Below, piece by piece: positions 43,682-54,226 of a stretch of DNA of 64,000 bases. Each line of letters opens with the position of its first letter. Position 1 is the first letter of the stretch. Position numbers and translations under genes: made by a program. This DNA comes from Macrothele yani (taxonomy: Eukaryota; Arthropoda; Arachnida; Araneae; Macrothelidae). The notes under the pieces are model-generated. The model was not told where the DNA came from and did no database searches. It saw only the letters and a list, made by a program, of their open reading frames with translations. Location of the stretch: positions 17,089,921 through 17,153,920 of the forward strand of contig CM077005.1 of assembly GCA_039090855.1 (NCBI GenBank). Direction: 5' to 3'.

Positions 43682-43937
43682 CACGGAGGCACCGGCTAAC
43701 CGCCCACCAACAATTAGCCCTCTTTCTAAGTCCGTTAGGACGCTCATTTCGTCGTCACCCTAAAAGAAAATTTCCAACAAGACACTTTAAATGCATTTAA
43801 CAGGATCTTGAGGTTCTAAACAAAGCTATTACAACCAAAAAGTGTTGAATATCTTTGCGCATTACGACGTACGCAGCTGTACTAAAAGTCACGTCTCTTA
43901 TAGCGTGGTGTTCACATTATTCTGCCCAAACCCTGTA

Positions 43938-44511
43938 TATTTCACTATACTCACGGCAAAGATAACCTGATTACGGAGTTGAAGATTCAGAGTGTGTACT
44001 TTCACCGCATAATACAGCTCCAGTCTAAAAGCTCGGATTCCAGCTTGAACTGTGGCTAAAAAAAGTATATATAGTTGTACTAAACGTTGCGTGTACTCAT
44101 ATTTAAAAAATAAAGACCTTAGTTTCGGTCGCGTTTCGAAAAATCTAGATATTCTTCCTTTTGGTGATGTTATTGTCCCTGTGTCTGTGGGCCATGAAGC
44201 TATACCCAAAGGATATTAACTAACTGCCGGCGGGAGGTAATCGTGACAGTCAAGTGATTTGGGTGGCTAACTAAGCGTTACTCCTTTCTCCCTGGGGGAA
44301 AATTGCTCATAGCACAATGAGCGCGAAGTTTACTTTTGTTCTAACTTCCGTCATTCTATCCACGAAAGGGATTAGGGTGAAAAGCCTAACTTCCATCATC
44401 AAACAGAACATCAAACAGAAGTCATCGCTCTTTCCACGTTTATAAATGTTGATGAACGGGAGCGCAGATAATTGATGAAAGTTTTTTCCCAGTTGATGAA
44501 AGGGAGCATAA
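43938..44511. other. Unassigned spacer
   Basis: No gene or element recognised. Two related AACTTCCRTCAT blocks occur near 44343 and 44388. Confidence 0.45.
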
Positions 44512-44700
44512 CACTGTAAAAAAAATTTCTGAAATTCACGGACAACTGTCCGTCATTTCTTTCGTGAATTAACGAAGCATGTTTCTGATCCTACCTTTCC
44601 GTGACATTACGGGAAAAAACCTGAATTTAACGGACTTTTCGTGCCACGGGAAAATTCTGCATTTTCTGAAACCTTTACGCAATTTCTTTCTTATAAACTA

Positions 44701-45909
44701 TCTACTAACAAGTAATTGGACACCCCTGCAATCGACGATATCTGCGATCCTGATACACGTCACGGCCGCCACCGTTAAATATCGTGTGGGAAACAACAAC
44801 GCAACAAGTCGCACGCAAGATGCCACGCAGTTCGGAGCTCTCTGATTTCGAGAAAGGTGTAATCGTCGGGTATCACAGAAATGGTCGATCCATATGTGAC
44901 ATATCCAGCGAGTTGAAGTACCCAAAATCGACAGTGGCCTACGTGATTGGCAAGTGGAAGATGAGAGGTGACTCTCGGAATGTGCCCCGACCCGACAGAC
45001 CCACAAAACTGGGAGTTAGAGACCGACGGGTGCTGGCCAGAGAAATTCGGAAGAACCGCACCAAATCGATGGGCCACATCCGCGAGGAGTTTCAACAGGC
45101 ATCCGGGAGTGTTCTTCCGATGAATACCATCCGTAAGGAAGCCCATCTGCTCGGTTATCATGGACGTGCTGCCGCGCACAAGCCTTTGATCACCAAGTCC
45201 AATAGCGCTGCTCGGCTAACGTGGTGCAAAGAACATCGACAGTGGACCGTTGAACAGTGGAAACAGGTTCTCTGGAGCGACGAATCAAGGTTCACCCTCT
45301 ACCGTTTGGATGGCAGGGTCTGGTTTTGGCGTCTGCCTGGAGAACGCCTCCTGCCGGAATGTATTGTGCCAAATGTGAAGTTCGGCGGCGGTGGAATTAT
45401 GCTATGGGGGTGTTTCTCCTGGTATGGCACGGGACCCTTGGTCGCAATTCCTGGTAGACTCAACGTCGAGACCTTCTGCATCAGTTTGGATGACCATGCG
45501 CTTCCTACGTTGTGGCAGTTTTACGGGGTGGACCCATGTTACTTTCAGGATGACAATGCCAACTGTCATGTTGCGAGGTCCACCATGGCTTGATATGGTG
45601 ACAATGGGGTTAATCGAATGGACTGGCCTGCGCAGAACCCGGACCTTAACCCTATCGAGCACCTCTAGGACCAGTTGGAGCGTCGACTTAAGGGGTGCCT
45701 CCACCGTCCGAAATCGGTGAAGGAACTGACCTGTCTTCTCCAAGCCGAGTGGAAGAAAATACTGCTAGCCGTCGCGCAACGCCTGGTTGAGAGTATGCCC
45801 CGGAGGGTCGCAGCTGTAATCGCCGCTCGTGGAGGCCCCACCAACTATTAAAGGTGAATAAACTTCGTTTTCCTTTGCTATCACAGGTGTCTAATTACTT
45901 GTTGGTAGA
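44701..45909 (+). mobile_element. Tc1-like transposon
   Basis: TA at 44699-44700 and 45910-45911. Inverted ends TCTACTAACAAGTAATTGGA and, in complement, TCTACCAACAAGTAATTAGA, continuing to CACC. It interrupts the CACTG-ended element. Confidence 0.88.
44820..45851 (+). pseudogene. Tc1-like transposase, two Trp-to-stop changes
   Basis: ATG at 44820 ([20 protein letters not shown]) opens a 343-codon frame ending GGPTNY at 45851. Helix-turn-helix: [20 protein letters not shown]. Catalytic residues: [38 protein letters not shown], and WPAQNPDLNPIEHL. The only in-frame stops are TGA at 45591-45593 and TAG at 45666-45668. Both fall where relatives have Trp (TGG), each a single G-to-A change. No frameshift is seen, so this copy is young. 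A G-to-A bias would fit cytosine deamination. Confidence 0.88.
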
Positions 45910-46677
45910 TAGTATATTAACGGTAAATTACCGTTTTAGAGATATGTTAACGGAAAATTATGAATTTTCAGAAACCTTTCCGCAATTTCTTTCGTATATT
46001 AACGAAAAATCTCCGTTCTCACTTTTTCCGTATCCGTATGACGAGAAATTTCCTCTAATAGTAGCGATTCGTGGAAATGCTTGAGGTTTGATTAACTTTC
46101 AAATTTCGATCGTCTGTCGAATTTTAAAGTTCCGTAGAGAGATCGGATATTGTGGATAGCATATCACACAGATTGTGTTTGTTTTTTGTGGCCCAGGATA
46201 TTTCTCCTTTCCCCTATTTGGTGCACCAGCTGCTTATTATATGTATATTGTGTTACTGTAAGAAACCGGGTACTTATTGTACAGATGATCATACGATGTC
46301 TGTGTATCAGTCTTTGGACAACTTAAGACAAAAGCTATTATAGCTGTCGAGAGTAAATTTCATATTTAGTTTTGTGTGTGTGTGTGTGTGTGAAATAATA
46401 CTATAAAAAGTACATTTCACCTTTTTTAAAGATAAATGAGTCATTGTCAGTTTAAAAAAATCATGTTGCAAAGCAATTTGTTGCTTCGAAAAACCACAAT
46501 GAAAAATGCTGAATATTTGAAAAATCCTCCTACAGCAAAAAAATAAATTACAAACCTATTCAGAAAAATAATAAGCTCCAACAGAAAATAAAATGACTAA
46601 ATCACCCACATTAGTGACAAAAAACAAAATTTCTTTGTCGTGCGATTCGTTTTATGACATACGTGAGTCTGGTTGCA

Positions 46678-46765
46678 GAGCGTTTGTGGCTCAGTTGGTA
46701 AGGGCACAAGTTGCCTGTCCGACTAGCTATAGCGTCGGGTGTTCGATCCTGACTGCTGCGGGTAA
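46678..46765 (+). ncRNA. tRNA-like segment inside the CACTG-ended element
   Basis: An A-box-like TGGCTCAGTTGGTAAGGGC and a B-box-like GGGTGTTCGATCC lie ~46 bp apart. A T-arm hairpin GTCGGG/CCTGAC with loop TGTTCGAT can form. The acceptor stem and anticodon arm are poor, so this is a tRNA-derived relic or SINE head, not a tRNA gene. Confidence 0.5.
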
Positions 46766-47007
46766 GTGCTGCGCAGGTTTGTTGATTTTGCGGAATTTCA
46801 ATTTAAGTACGGAAAACCCAGAGATGGATTTTTCTGAAATAAACGAAATTTCTGTCAACGGAAATATCTGTGAAAATACGGAAGTTAAAATGAACGGGCA
46901 CTTTTACAAACGGAAATTTCTGAAAAACGCGGATACCTACGGGCAACTTTGCTGCACGTTATTTTCAGAAATTTTCCGTGAATTCACACCACTTATTTTT
47001 TACAGTG

Positions 47008-47091
47008 TAGTATAGTCAATTTTAGTCGGCGAAAGGGAACACAAGACGAGAAAAAATTTCCGTCGACGAAACGAATTACAAGACAATGTTA
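47008..47091. repeat. Degenerate short repeat, left of mariner
   Basis: Blocks of the type TTTTAGTCGGCGAAAGGGAA followed by CACAAGACG. Similar blocks resume on the other side of the mariner at 48347-48540. Confidence 0.5.
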
Positions 47092-48346
47092 CGAGGGTTG
47101 AACCGAAGGTAATGCAAAAGTGGGCATAACTTTTTTATTAACTTACAGAGATCTTTCAAATAGCACATGTTTGTAGAGTAACTCTTCCTCTATAGTAACC
47201 CTTCTTCTTCATTGCAAGTAAATAATGGATTCCAAGCAGAAGCAACGTGCTATCATTGAGTTATTGAAGAAGGAAAGGTGCAGCCTGTCCGACATCCACA
47301 GAAAGCTACAGAATCTTTACGGATATCACACCACTGACAACAGCTTGATGAAGGGGAAACCAGTATTGAAAACAAACTACGCAGTGGGAGACTATCCTCT
47401 GCGACCACTGACACTAATCGTCAGCGAGTGGATGAATTGATTCGCGTGGAGAGACGTGTCACAATCCGTGAGCTTGTGCAAAACTGGCTTGTGTTCACAA
47501 TGCAATACGGAAGATGGTGGAAGACTTAGCGTATCGGAAAGTGTGTGCAAAGTAGGTACCTCGGCAGTTGACACCCGATTTGAAGGAGAGAAGGGTCGAA
47601 GTCTGCTCTGATCTGCTGAAAGCGTCTGCAACCAAGGGAGACACGCTTTTTCCGATCTAGTGATAAGAGGATGAAACGTGGGCGTATCTTTACGACCCGG
47701 AAACGAAGATTCAGTCCACGAAATGGCGTCACACCTCTTCACCAGGGCCTAAGAAGTTCAACGCCAGCAATAAACACAGAAAAATCATGGTGACTGTTTT
47801 TCGAGATAACAGGGGTGTGTGTCATTCTCCTTGATTTTCTGGAAAGTGGCCTTACTGTGACCAGCAAGCGGTATGTTGATACACTCAAGAAGCTTAGAGA
47901 AGTCATAACGAGGAAGATTTCGAAAAAGAATCTGAAAAGGATCCACATTCACCATGACAATGCGAGACCACACACATCTTTGGCAACAAATCAGGCGATC
48001 AGCAAATTAGTCTGGTCGGTGGTCCCCCATCCACCGTACAGCCCAGATCTGGCACCCTCAGACTTCCGCCTGTTCAGTGCAATGAAGGACAGTCTCCGGG
48101 GACAACGATTTGATGACACAGACGAGGTAAGAGTGGCTGTGAAGAAGTGAGTGCAACAGTCCACACCTGAATTTTTTCAAAGTGGATACGAGAGTTAGAT
48201 TCAACGATGGCGCAAATGCATCGCTTGTGATGGAGACTATCTTTGTATAGAGAAAGAATTTACCAACATGTTCAATTTGAATGACCTCTGTCAGTTTATT
48301 TAAAGAAGTTAGGCCCACTTTTGCATTACTTTCGGCACAACCCTCG
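47092..48346 (+). mobile_element. Mariner transposon with both inverted repeats
   Basis: TA at 47090-47091 and 48347-48348. The left end reads CGAGGGTTGAACCGAAGGTA then ATGCAAAAGTGGGCATAAC; the right end is its near complement (GTTAGGCCCACTTTTGCATT). Total 1255 bp, a typical mariner length. Confidence 0.9.
47225..48301 (+). pseudogene. Mariner transposase, frameshifted
   Basis: ATG at 47225 (MDSKQKQRAIIELLKKERCS) starts the helix-turn-helix domain, with SLSDIHRKLQNLYG. The middle is split between frames, with pieces such as STKWRHTSSPGPKKF and KHRKIMVTVFRDNRGVCVIL. The frame at 47815-48150 holds the catalytic region: LKRIHIHHDNARPHTSLATN (second Asp), VVPHPPYSPDLAPSDFRLFS (third Asp) and SLRGQRFDDTDEVRVAV. 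The first Asp block (DEKW-type) near 47665 reads through a changed frame. The protein cannot be made intact. Confidence 0.85.
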
Positions 48347-48348
48347 TA

Positions 48349-48607
48349 AATTCCTGTCGATAAAATTGAACAAATCACAATTTCCGTCTCTCGATAAAAG
48401 TGATCACATAATAAATTTTAGTCAATGAAACTGAACATAGAAGCCGACGAAATGAAGCACACAGAATAGAGTCAAATTTAAGTCTATCAAAGTGAACACA
48501 AGTCCAGTCTAAATTTTAGTCGATAAAAGGCCACACAGGACGTATGCTGCTTATTCACAGAGTTCAACCCATAAAATGTGGACTTCTTTTTCTGAAACTA
48601 TATGCAA
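48349..48607. repeat. Degenerate ~35-40 bp repeat, right of mariner
   Basis: Variants of AATTTTAGTCGATAAAAGG and GAACACAAG recur about every 35-40 bp to 48540. With 47008-47091 they form one old array into which the mariner inserted. Confidence 0.55.
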
Positions 48608-48920
48608 TATATTGACAAAAGTCACCGGGCATCTAAAAGAGAAACACAACATAGCATTTATTGACATACATTAGTACGATGTCGGGGTCCACCTTTGGCC
48701 TACACGTGTCTTCACGAGCTCCGTGTTTGAGTGCTTCACGTACGTGTTTTGTGTGTCCCATCATTGTTCTTCTGTGTGTGTGTGTGCCGAAGTTAAAGGT
48801 CTGTGCTTTCGTTTAAGATCCCTCACGAGTGGGTGAGTGCTCATTTTTTTTTTCATTATCACTGTTTTAATTTACACACCGAGCTGGTCGTTTTTTTTTC
48901 GTTAACCCTTGCCACTGATT

Positions 48921-50742
48921 ATGGCATCTGCCGATGAGGGCTCTGTTCCCGTCCGCATCGCTGCAGCTCCTCGCGCCGCCTCTTCAACGACAGACGCAGC
49001 CGATCAATCATCTTCGCTTGCTAGTGGAGAGCCTCTTAATTTTCCTCCTGTCATTTGCACGTCTTCTCCTGCTCAGGTCTCCGACTCTGCCATTGAGAAC
49101 GTGGATGTGACGTCCCTGGCCTCTGCTGACGATGATGAATTCATGGACGTCTCTGATGGCGTCGCTAATCTGCCCACTACAGTTTCTATTGCCTCTGCTT
49201 CCAGTACATTGTCTCATGCTGTGTCAATGCCTTTCAGAGGAGGCGCTTATGCACGCACGTATTCTACGGCTGCCTCTGGTATTCCACCGGCTTCCTCCTC
49301 GTCTCGTCTGCCCCCTATGGATTCTTACGTTACTCTCAACGGTGACACCATCTTATTAGACATTCCCGAGAATCCTGCTGGTCAACGTCTTCATTCGACC
49401 CTCGAGTTGGGGATTTGTTTTGATGCGCTGCCCAACACTCCTTTGAAGCACTACAGCTCCGCTCTCAAGATGTTTCCTTCTGGTGCCTTCACCAACCTCA
49501 CCCAAAAGCCACGAACTGTGATTTTGTTTATTTTTCGAAGAAAGAATATGCCGAGCTTGTCTTGTCTCGGGGCCTATCAATTGGCGATCGTCAGCTCTTA
49601 GCCGAATCCATCGCCCAGCGTCCTGTTCTGGTCTCTCTACATCCAGTACCCCCGGAGATATCTGACGATATGATGTGTGCTGCACTTAGTCGATGCGGCA
49701 GAGTAGTCGGCCGAGTGAAGACTCTCTCCTCCTACCCCTCTGACCCCGAAGATAGACATATCTGTGGCTTCCGTAGAACTGCTCGCATCATCTTCCCGTC
49801 GGAAGAGCATCTCATAAAGTTTCCACGGTTCATCGATGTTCGTTGCGGTAACGAGCGCCGCCGGATTGAGCTCCTCACCTCTGCTCATTGCTCACGCTGC
49901 AAGGCTTACGGCCATCAGCAGGCTCACTGCCCCATGCAGAGCCACTGACTCCTGCAGCTCCAAGGCAGCATTCTACCTCTTCCTCCGTTTCTGCTGTCAT
50001 ACCTCCCCCTCCGTTTGCACCTCCTGGACCCAGTTCTGCCGAAAATCTGATTAAAGCCTTCAATCAACACGCGTCGTCCGATGTTGCTTTCTCCACTCTG
50101 TCGGATTTTCCTCCGCTTGACTCCTCCTTGCCTTTCCGTCTTCTCTCTCCATCAGAGGACATCACGGCTGATCTTCAAGCTTCATTCATCGTCGGCAATT
50201 TTGCTCCCGGCGATGAGGTGGACCTTTCCTCTGATTCCACATCTCGTGTGCCATCGATCCACGGTAAACGTCGCTCTACTACCAGTACCGAGGCCCGGAG
50301 GAAAAAGAAGTCATCTCCGACTGGCCGCCCACATCGTTCCACCCGTCTAGCAGGCTCCAAGTCTCCACTGTCACGTTCTAGCTCTTCCTCTTCAAAGTCC
50401 AAGGGTCCTCTGCCGACGTTTGAAGATTTCTCGACTCTGCTTAATAATGCCTCTCTTCTTTCAGAACCTGTCTCCTTTGAAGATCTTTACGAGTTTCTCA
50501 ATCATAAAACAAATCGGGAGGCTTCTCTCATCTTTTTACAGCAGTCTGAAGCAGTTCTTCCCGAGGTCTTCGACCAAGCAACCTCCGTCCTCAAATTCCT
50601 CCGGCATAATGCCAAGCAACCCGACTACGTCTTGTGGTGTCGTGGTATCATCAGTCGCCTTGACACATTCCAGAAAGCTGCCATATCTGCCCTTCATCCG
50701 ACGTCGGACTTACCCATTCAAGGTCGCCACTCTGAATTGTAG
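48921..50742 (+). pseudogene. Non-LTR ORF1 (Gag-like, zinc knuckle), two frameshifts
   Basis: ORF1 proteins of this type bind the element RNA and escort it to the nucleus. ATG at 48921 (MASADEGSVPVRIAAAPRAA) begins a Ser/Ala/Pro-rich region. A folded, possibly RRM-like segment follows (SYVTLNGDTILLDIPENPAG). A frameshift near 49520 moves the reading to LSRGLSIGDRQLLAESIAQR, and on through CAALSRCGRVVGRVKTL. A CCHC zinc knuckle CSRCKAYGHQQAHCP lies near 49888-49935. A second frameshift near 49940 leads to a Ser/Pro-rich, basic region (KRRSTTSTEARRKKKSSPTG) and a C-terminal helical part ending GRHSEL at 50742. Only one knuckle is seen where many relatives have two or three. Confidence 0.8.
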
Positions 50743-50960
50743 GGGGTTTGCTAACCCCTCGCTAACGCTCTCGTTCTGGAAGATCTCTCGCCTCTTGGGG
50801 CCGACTTACTCCTTCTGCAAGAGACGAACTGCCACTCCTCGACACTTTTTCATAGATGGCGCATTTGATACTTTTCACCGTGCTTTCCGTTACTCTGTGC
50901 ACGGTGGTACAGCAGGAGTATCACTGGCATCTCCGCATGCCGTGAAAGCTCCTTCTACGC
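50690..50960 (+). pseudogene. Non-LTR ORF2 start, APE endonuclease remnant
   Basis: Overlapping the end of ORF1, another frame reads PFKVATLNCRGFANPSLTLS, then (after a frameshift near 50795) LGADLLLLQETNCHSS. These are the first strand and the catalytic Glu region of an APE endonuclease. The sequence is lost after about 50960, where the 3' region begins. Confidence 0.75.
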
Positions 50961-52329
50961 TACGTGGTCGCCAGTGACCCCGTGGTTCGCTGTTACACCA
51001 AGTCCGTTACATCTCACGGTGAGTTAAGACTCTGCATTAACTTTTTGTTGATCTTTCGCACTGCGGTGCCCCGCCTGTGATCATTTTGTTCTTCCTCAAG
51101 CATTGCTTTGTTTGCATCACGTTGTAAATTTGTCATTACTCATTCAATGTACATATCATCGCTTTTATCAGTTTGTATCATTCCTGTACTTTTTTTTTCT
51201 TTGAGACGATTCCATGTTGCTCGTCTCCTCTGTTTTGTTAGATTAAAGCGATTCTGAAACCACCTTTGGCCTTAATGCGTGCACTAACCCTTCGAGACAT
51301 GCTTTCGACAAGGTTTTGGAACACAACGATAGGTTTGCGCTTCCATTCAGTACACAATGCTGCCGCTAACTGTTGCTTAGTAGTAGGCCTTGGTTCCAAA
51401 CTTCTTATGCGGCTCTCTAATTCACTCCATAGGTGCTCTATGGGATTAAGATCAGGGCTCTGTGCTGGCCAGTCCACACACGATACGGAATTATTGTCAA
51501 ACCACGCCGTAACAGCCCTTGCTTTATGGCTCGGTGCATTATCCTGCTGGTACCAACAAGGCTTGATTCCATAGTATTGCCACAGAGTTTGTAGGACATA
51601 ATTGTCCAGAATATTGAGGTAGACGTGCTGATTAAGAGGTTTGTCTACGATAACCAATGGGCCGGGACCATACCAAGAAAAACACCCCGACACGAGTACA
51701 CTGCCAGCTCCAAACTTGACCGTAGGAACAGTACATTGTGGTAAACAGCGTTCCTTCGGTAGCCGCCATGCCTACACACGGCCATCAGACTGATGGATCG
51801 TGTATCTGGATTCATCAGTCCATAGGACCCGTTTCTAGTGATCTACGGTTCACGATAAATGTTGTTCTCTGCGAATAGTAAGTGTACATACCGAGGTTCC
51901 AGCATTTTTACTCACCTGTACACTGAGGTCTTGTATAGTACTTCTTCGATTAGCTGTAACGAACTCTCCTGAGGCTTCGACGTCCTCTATCACTTATTTT
52001 CTTTGGTCTGGCAGTACGTTTTGCTGCTTCAGGCACGCCATGTGTCTTCCACTTATTCAGTACATCCAAAACAGTTTACTTGGGTATGTTTAAACGCCTC
52101 TTGGTTTATCTTTTGTACAACTCACTAATATAGTACCCAACAATCTTTCCTTTCTCAGAATGAGTTCTCTCCGGCCGCAACGTTTTTACTCAACCTCACA
52201 GTGCGATATCATCGCGGTCAGCTGCATGCTTGTTTTTATACCGTTTGCAGGTGTACCGCGCATCTTAACAACGCAGCGGATTCGTTCATTTGCTTTTGAA
52301 GGGGTGTCTGGTGACTTTTGTCAATATAG

Positions 52330-52660
52330 TGTAATTTGAACTATCCAAATTTTCTGAAGTAAAATAATACAGAAAAAGGTAAAAGCCCATGAAAACCGCG
52401 CATGAGAAACCGGATACTACTTATTTGCCGATACGATAGTACAAAACCTATCAAGATTTTATTCTATAAGAAGTACAGCAGAAGGCTAAGTTTCCTAAGA
52501 CGTCTTCGGTCTGTGATACTTAGTCACAGAATGACGACAACAAAAATCACAAAAGAGGCGAATTTTTGTTATGCTTCTCTGATAAAAGATAAAAAAAAAA
52601 CCCACTAAAACTTTCACTTATAAATAAGCACGAGAATACGCATTTACACGTTGTTATCAT
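52330..52660. other. Unassigned spacer
   Basis: AT-rich; nothing supported. Confidence 0.4.
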
Positions 52661-52664
52661 TGCA

Positions 52665-52850
52665 TGAGGTCATCATCAACCATTCTGAATCCACTGCTGG
52701 ATGAAGGTCTCCTCAAGTCCCTCCCACAAACGCTGGTCTCGAGCATTTTTTCTTCCATGTCACTCCGGCAAGCTTTCGAATTTCATCCAATCATCTCTCA
52801 TGTGGTCTTCTTCTGGGTCTTTTCCTGTTGCTTGGTACCCTGTCTAGCAC
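52665..52850 (-). pseudogene. RTE 3' tail fragment
   Basis: Complement encodes the last ~60 residues of the RTE protein (DEIRKLA-type, then LQQWIQNG-type end). It begins next to a TCATCATC run, the RTE tail. The plus-strand open frame is a shadow. Confidence 0.8.
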
Positions 52851-52859
52851 AAAATGCTT

Positions 52860-54218
52860 ATTAAAAACTTCGCTGCATATAAATTATTTATTCCCATGAT
52901 AAAATTTCACTAATTTATAGGTTAAATATCCTACATATGAGAACAAACAACGTCCGGAAAGTCAAAAACAGTTGTCCACGTAAGCAGTATTTCTCAACAA
53001 ACACTGCATTACGAACAAACCATAGGTCTTCTGGCATAGGTTCATCTCATGAAATCGTTAGACACAGTTCTGCTACGGGCACAGGCTAGCTCGACAGAGA
53101 GTCTCACTGTCATCTTCCTATGCTTTCTCGCTGGCCAAGATATTGTTTCATCTGGGATATTCTTACCCTTGGTAATTCTGGAACTGGTCATTAAGACACA
53201 TTCTAGGATTTCTGCTATATTAAAGATGACCATATGGCTACCTCAGCTTCGGTCTGTCCTGATAACATCCTACTGATAATCTTTCCGAATCGTCCAAGCG
53301 ACTCCGGGTGTTTGTCTGCACGTTCTCCAAAACTTCTTGCAAGCTTCGGATCGTCGGGAGTGAGATACGATGAGCGCGGAGGAAAAAGTGCACTCAGCAT
53401 TTTCTTGCAGGGTTTACATACACAGAGAAGGCTTAGACGCAACTATCTAAGTCCCATGGAACTGTTTTATTGCGTATCAGGACAGGAAAGAAGTTGCATT
53501 AGATTTAACTTAGAGGTTCAAATACGAAAGAGGGTAAACAGGTCAGAGAAGTACGAAAGCCAGATTGAAAGTGCGAAACGTCATAGTTCGGGGTGCCAGG
53601 CTATGACGTCACAACGAGTATTTCCAGAGAGAGAGAAGGGAGGAGATAAGGTGCAGATGACCTTATTCGCAATGGGGGGTATAATACCCTGGGACCGACG
53701 GTTTAATGCAGGGACGAAGTGTCTCTGACGACATGGGCACAATACAAGATGGCAGCCCCCCTCCTCCGACCAATTTTTCTCTTTTGCTAAACGGTGCGAG
53801 CTCATGACCTGTATATGTCTTTTTGTCTGGAGTGTGTTTTATTGGGTTACGTTAAGTAATTTTGCAATTATATTTATTATTAATGAAAAATATAATATTA
53901 GGTCCATTTTCATAGTGTACCCAGTGTACGTTTCAAATTACTGACCTTCAGGATTTTGTGAAAAATAAATACTGTACATTATGATAATAACATTTATTAT
54001 TATTTTTAATGCACCAGAAAAGACACAATAATGTGAGAAAAGAAGCAAAAATTAGAACAACCTTAATGAATACTTAAGATGCTAATAAAATTTGATTGAC
54101 GCCATTTCCCCCATTTCCACCTAATGTCTAACTGTACCATGATTTTAGCATGATCATCGGTTTTTGACGGGCAAAATTGTGGGGTGGGCAAAATTAGCAT
54201 GGGCAAAATTGCCAATTA
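52860..54218. other. Unassigned region; possible SINE 2 relic near 53690
   Basis: The open frames at 53049-53276, 53215-53442 (minus) and 53234-53728 have no recognisable motif. At 53690-53725 the block CCTGGGACCGACGGTTTAAT resembles the SINE 2 block GGTCCGACGGCTTAACG, but no A or B box is nearby. From 53830 onward the sequence is AT-rich and featureless. Confidence 0.35.
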
Positions 54219-54226
54219 CTGAAGAG

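Larger units (their letters stand above)
41560..43747 (-). pseudogene. Tc1-like transposase in pieces
   Basis: Minus-strand start near 43747 (MSVLTDLERGLIVGGRLAGA). The SINE at 43377-43681 interrupts just after this. The frame resumes as TIVARVVGASRAPVSSVMTA, then DRDRRALKRFVARNKKTTAP. Later blocks in shifted frames include GGGSVMLWSVISWIYPGPLI, AQALVPAGDAIYQDDNAQID (second Asp) and the region encoding the last helix, which is cut by the hAT MITE at 41711-42543. Many stops after 43070. Not functional. Confidence 0.8.
41473..43935 (-). mobile_element. Tc1-like transposon split by a hAT MITE and a SINE
   Basis: TA at 41471-41472 and 43936-43937 bracket inverted ends CAGGGATAGGACAGAGTAAT and, in complement, CAGGGTTTGGGCAGAATAAT, both continuing to GAACACC. 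After removing the two insertions and one duplication each, the length is about 1.3 kb, the usual Tc1 size. Confidence 0.9.
44512..47007. mobile_element. CACTG-ended element (CMC/EnSpm-like), holding a Tc1 and a tRNA-like segment
   Basis: Left end CACTGTAAAAAAAATTTCTG and right end, in complement, CACTGTAAAAAATAAGTGGT; both are followed by a TTCACGG block. The interior is full of CGGAAATT / TTTCCGT motifs. Related left ends occur at 28676 and 61781, and a related right end at 63797, so this is a family. The flanks are TAA and TAG, so a short (2-3 bp) duplication is possible. The CACTG tips suggest the CACTA-Mirage-Chapaev group; no transposase was found. Confidence 0.65.
48702..51259 (+). mobile_element. 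APE-type non-LTR retrotransposon with internal deletion
   Basis: Flanked by a perfect 13 bp duplication CCACCTTTGGCCT (48689-48701 and 51260-51272). It comprises a 5' leader (48702-48920), ORF1 (48921-50742), the very start of ORF2 (about 50690-50960) and a pyrimidine-rich 3' region to 51259. Most of ORF2, including the reverse transcriptase, is missing, so this copy moved or decayed after an internal deletion. There is no A tail; it ends GATTCTGAAA. The superfamily (I/Jockey/R1-like) is inferred from ORF1. Confidence 0.85.
48645..52200 (-). pseudogene. Tc1-like transposase, split and decayed
   Basis: The minus-strand catalytic half at 51238-51693 reads GCFSWYGPGPLVIVDKPLNQ, CWYQQDNAPSHKARAVTAWF (second Asp), CVDWPAQSPDLNPIEHLWSE (Glu) and SMSRRVSARIKAKGG. 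The retrotransposon cut the gene at this Lys-Gly-Gly. The last codons lie beyond it at 48650-48700 (KGGPRHRTNVC). Upstream of 51700 the first catalytic Asp region and both helix-turn-helix motifs are degraded by stops and frameshifts. Confidence 0.85.
48610..52326 (-). mobile_element. Tc1-like transposon split by a non-LTR retrotransposon
   Basis: Inverted ends TATTGACAAAAGTCACC at 48610 and its complement at 52326, next to TA at 48608-48609 and 52327-52328. Without the 48702-51259 insertion and one 13 bp duplication, the length is about 1.15 kb. Confidence 0.88.
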
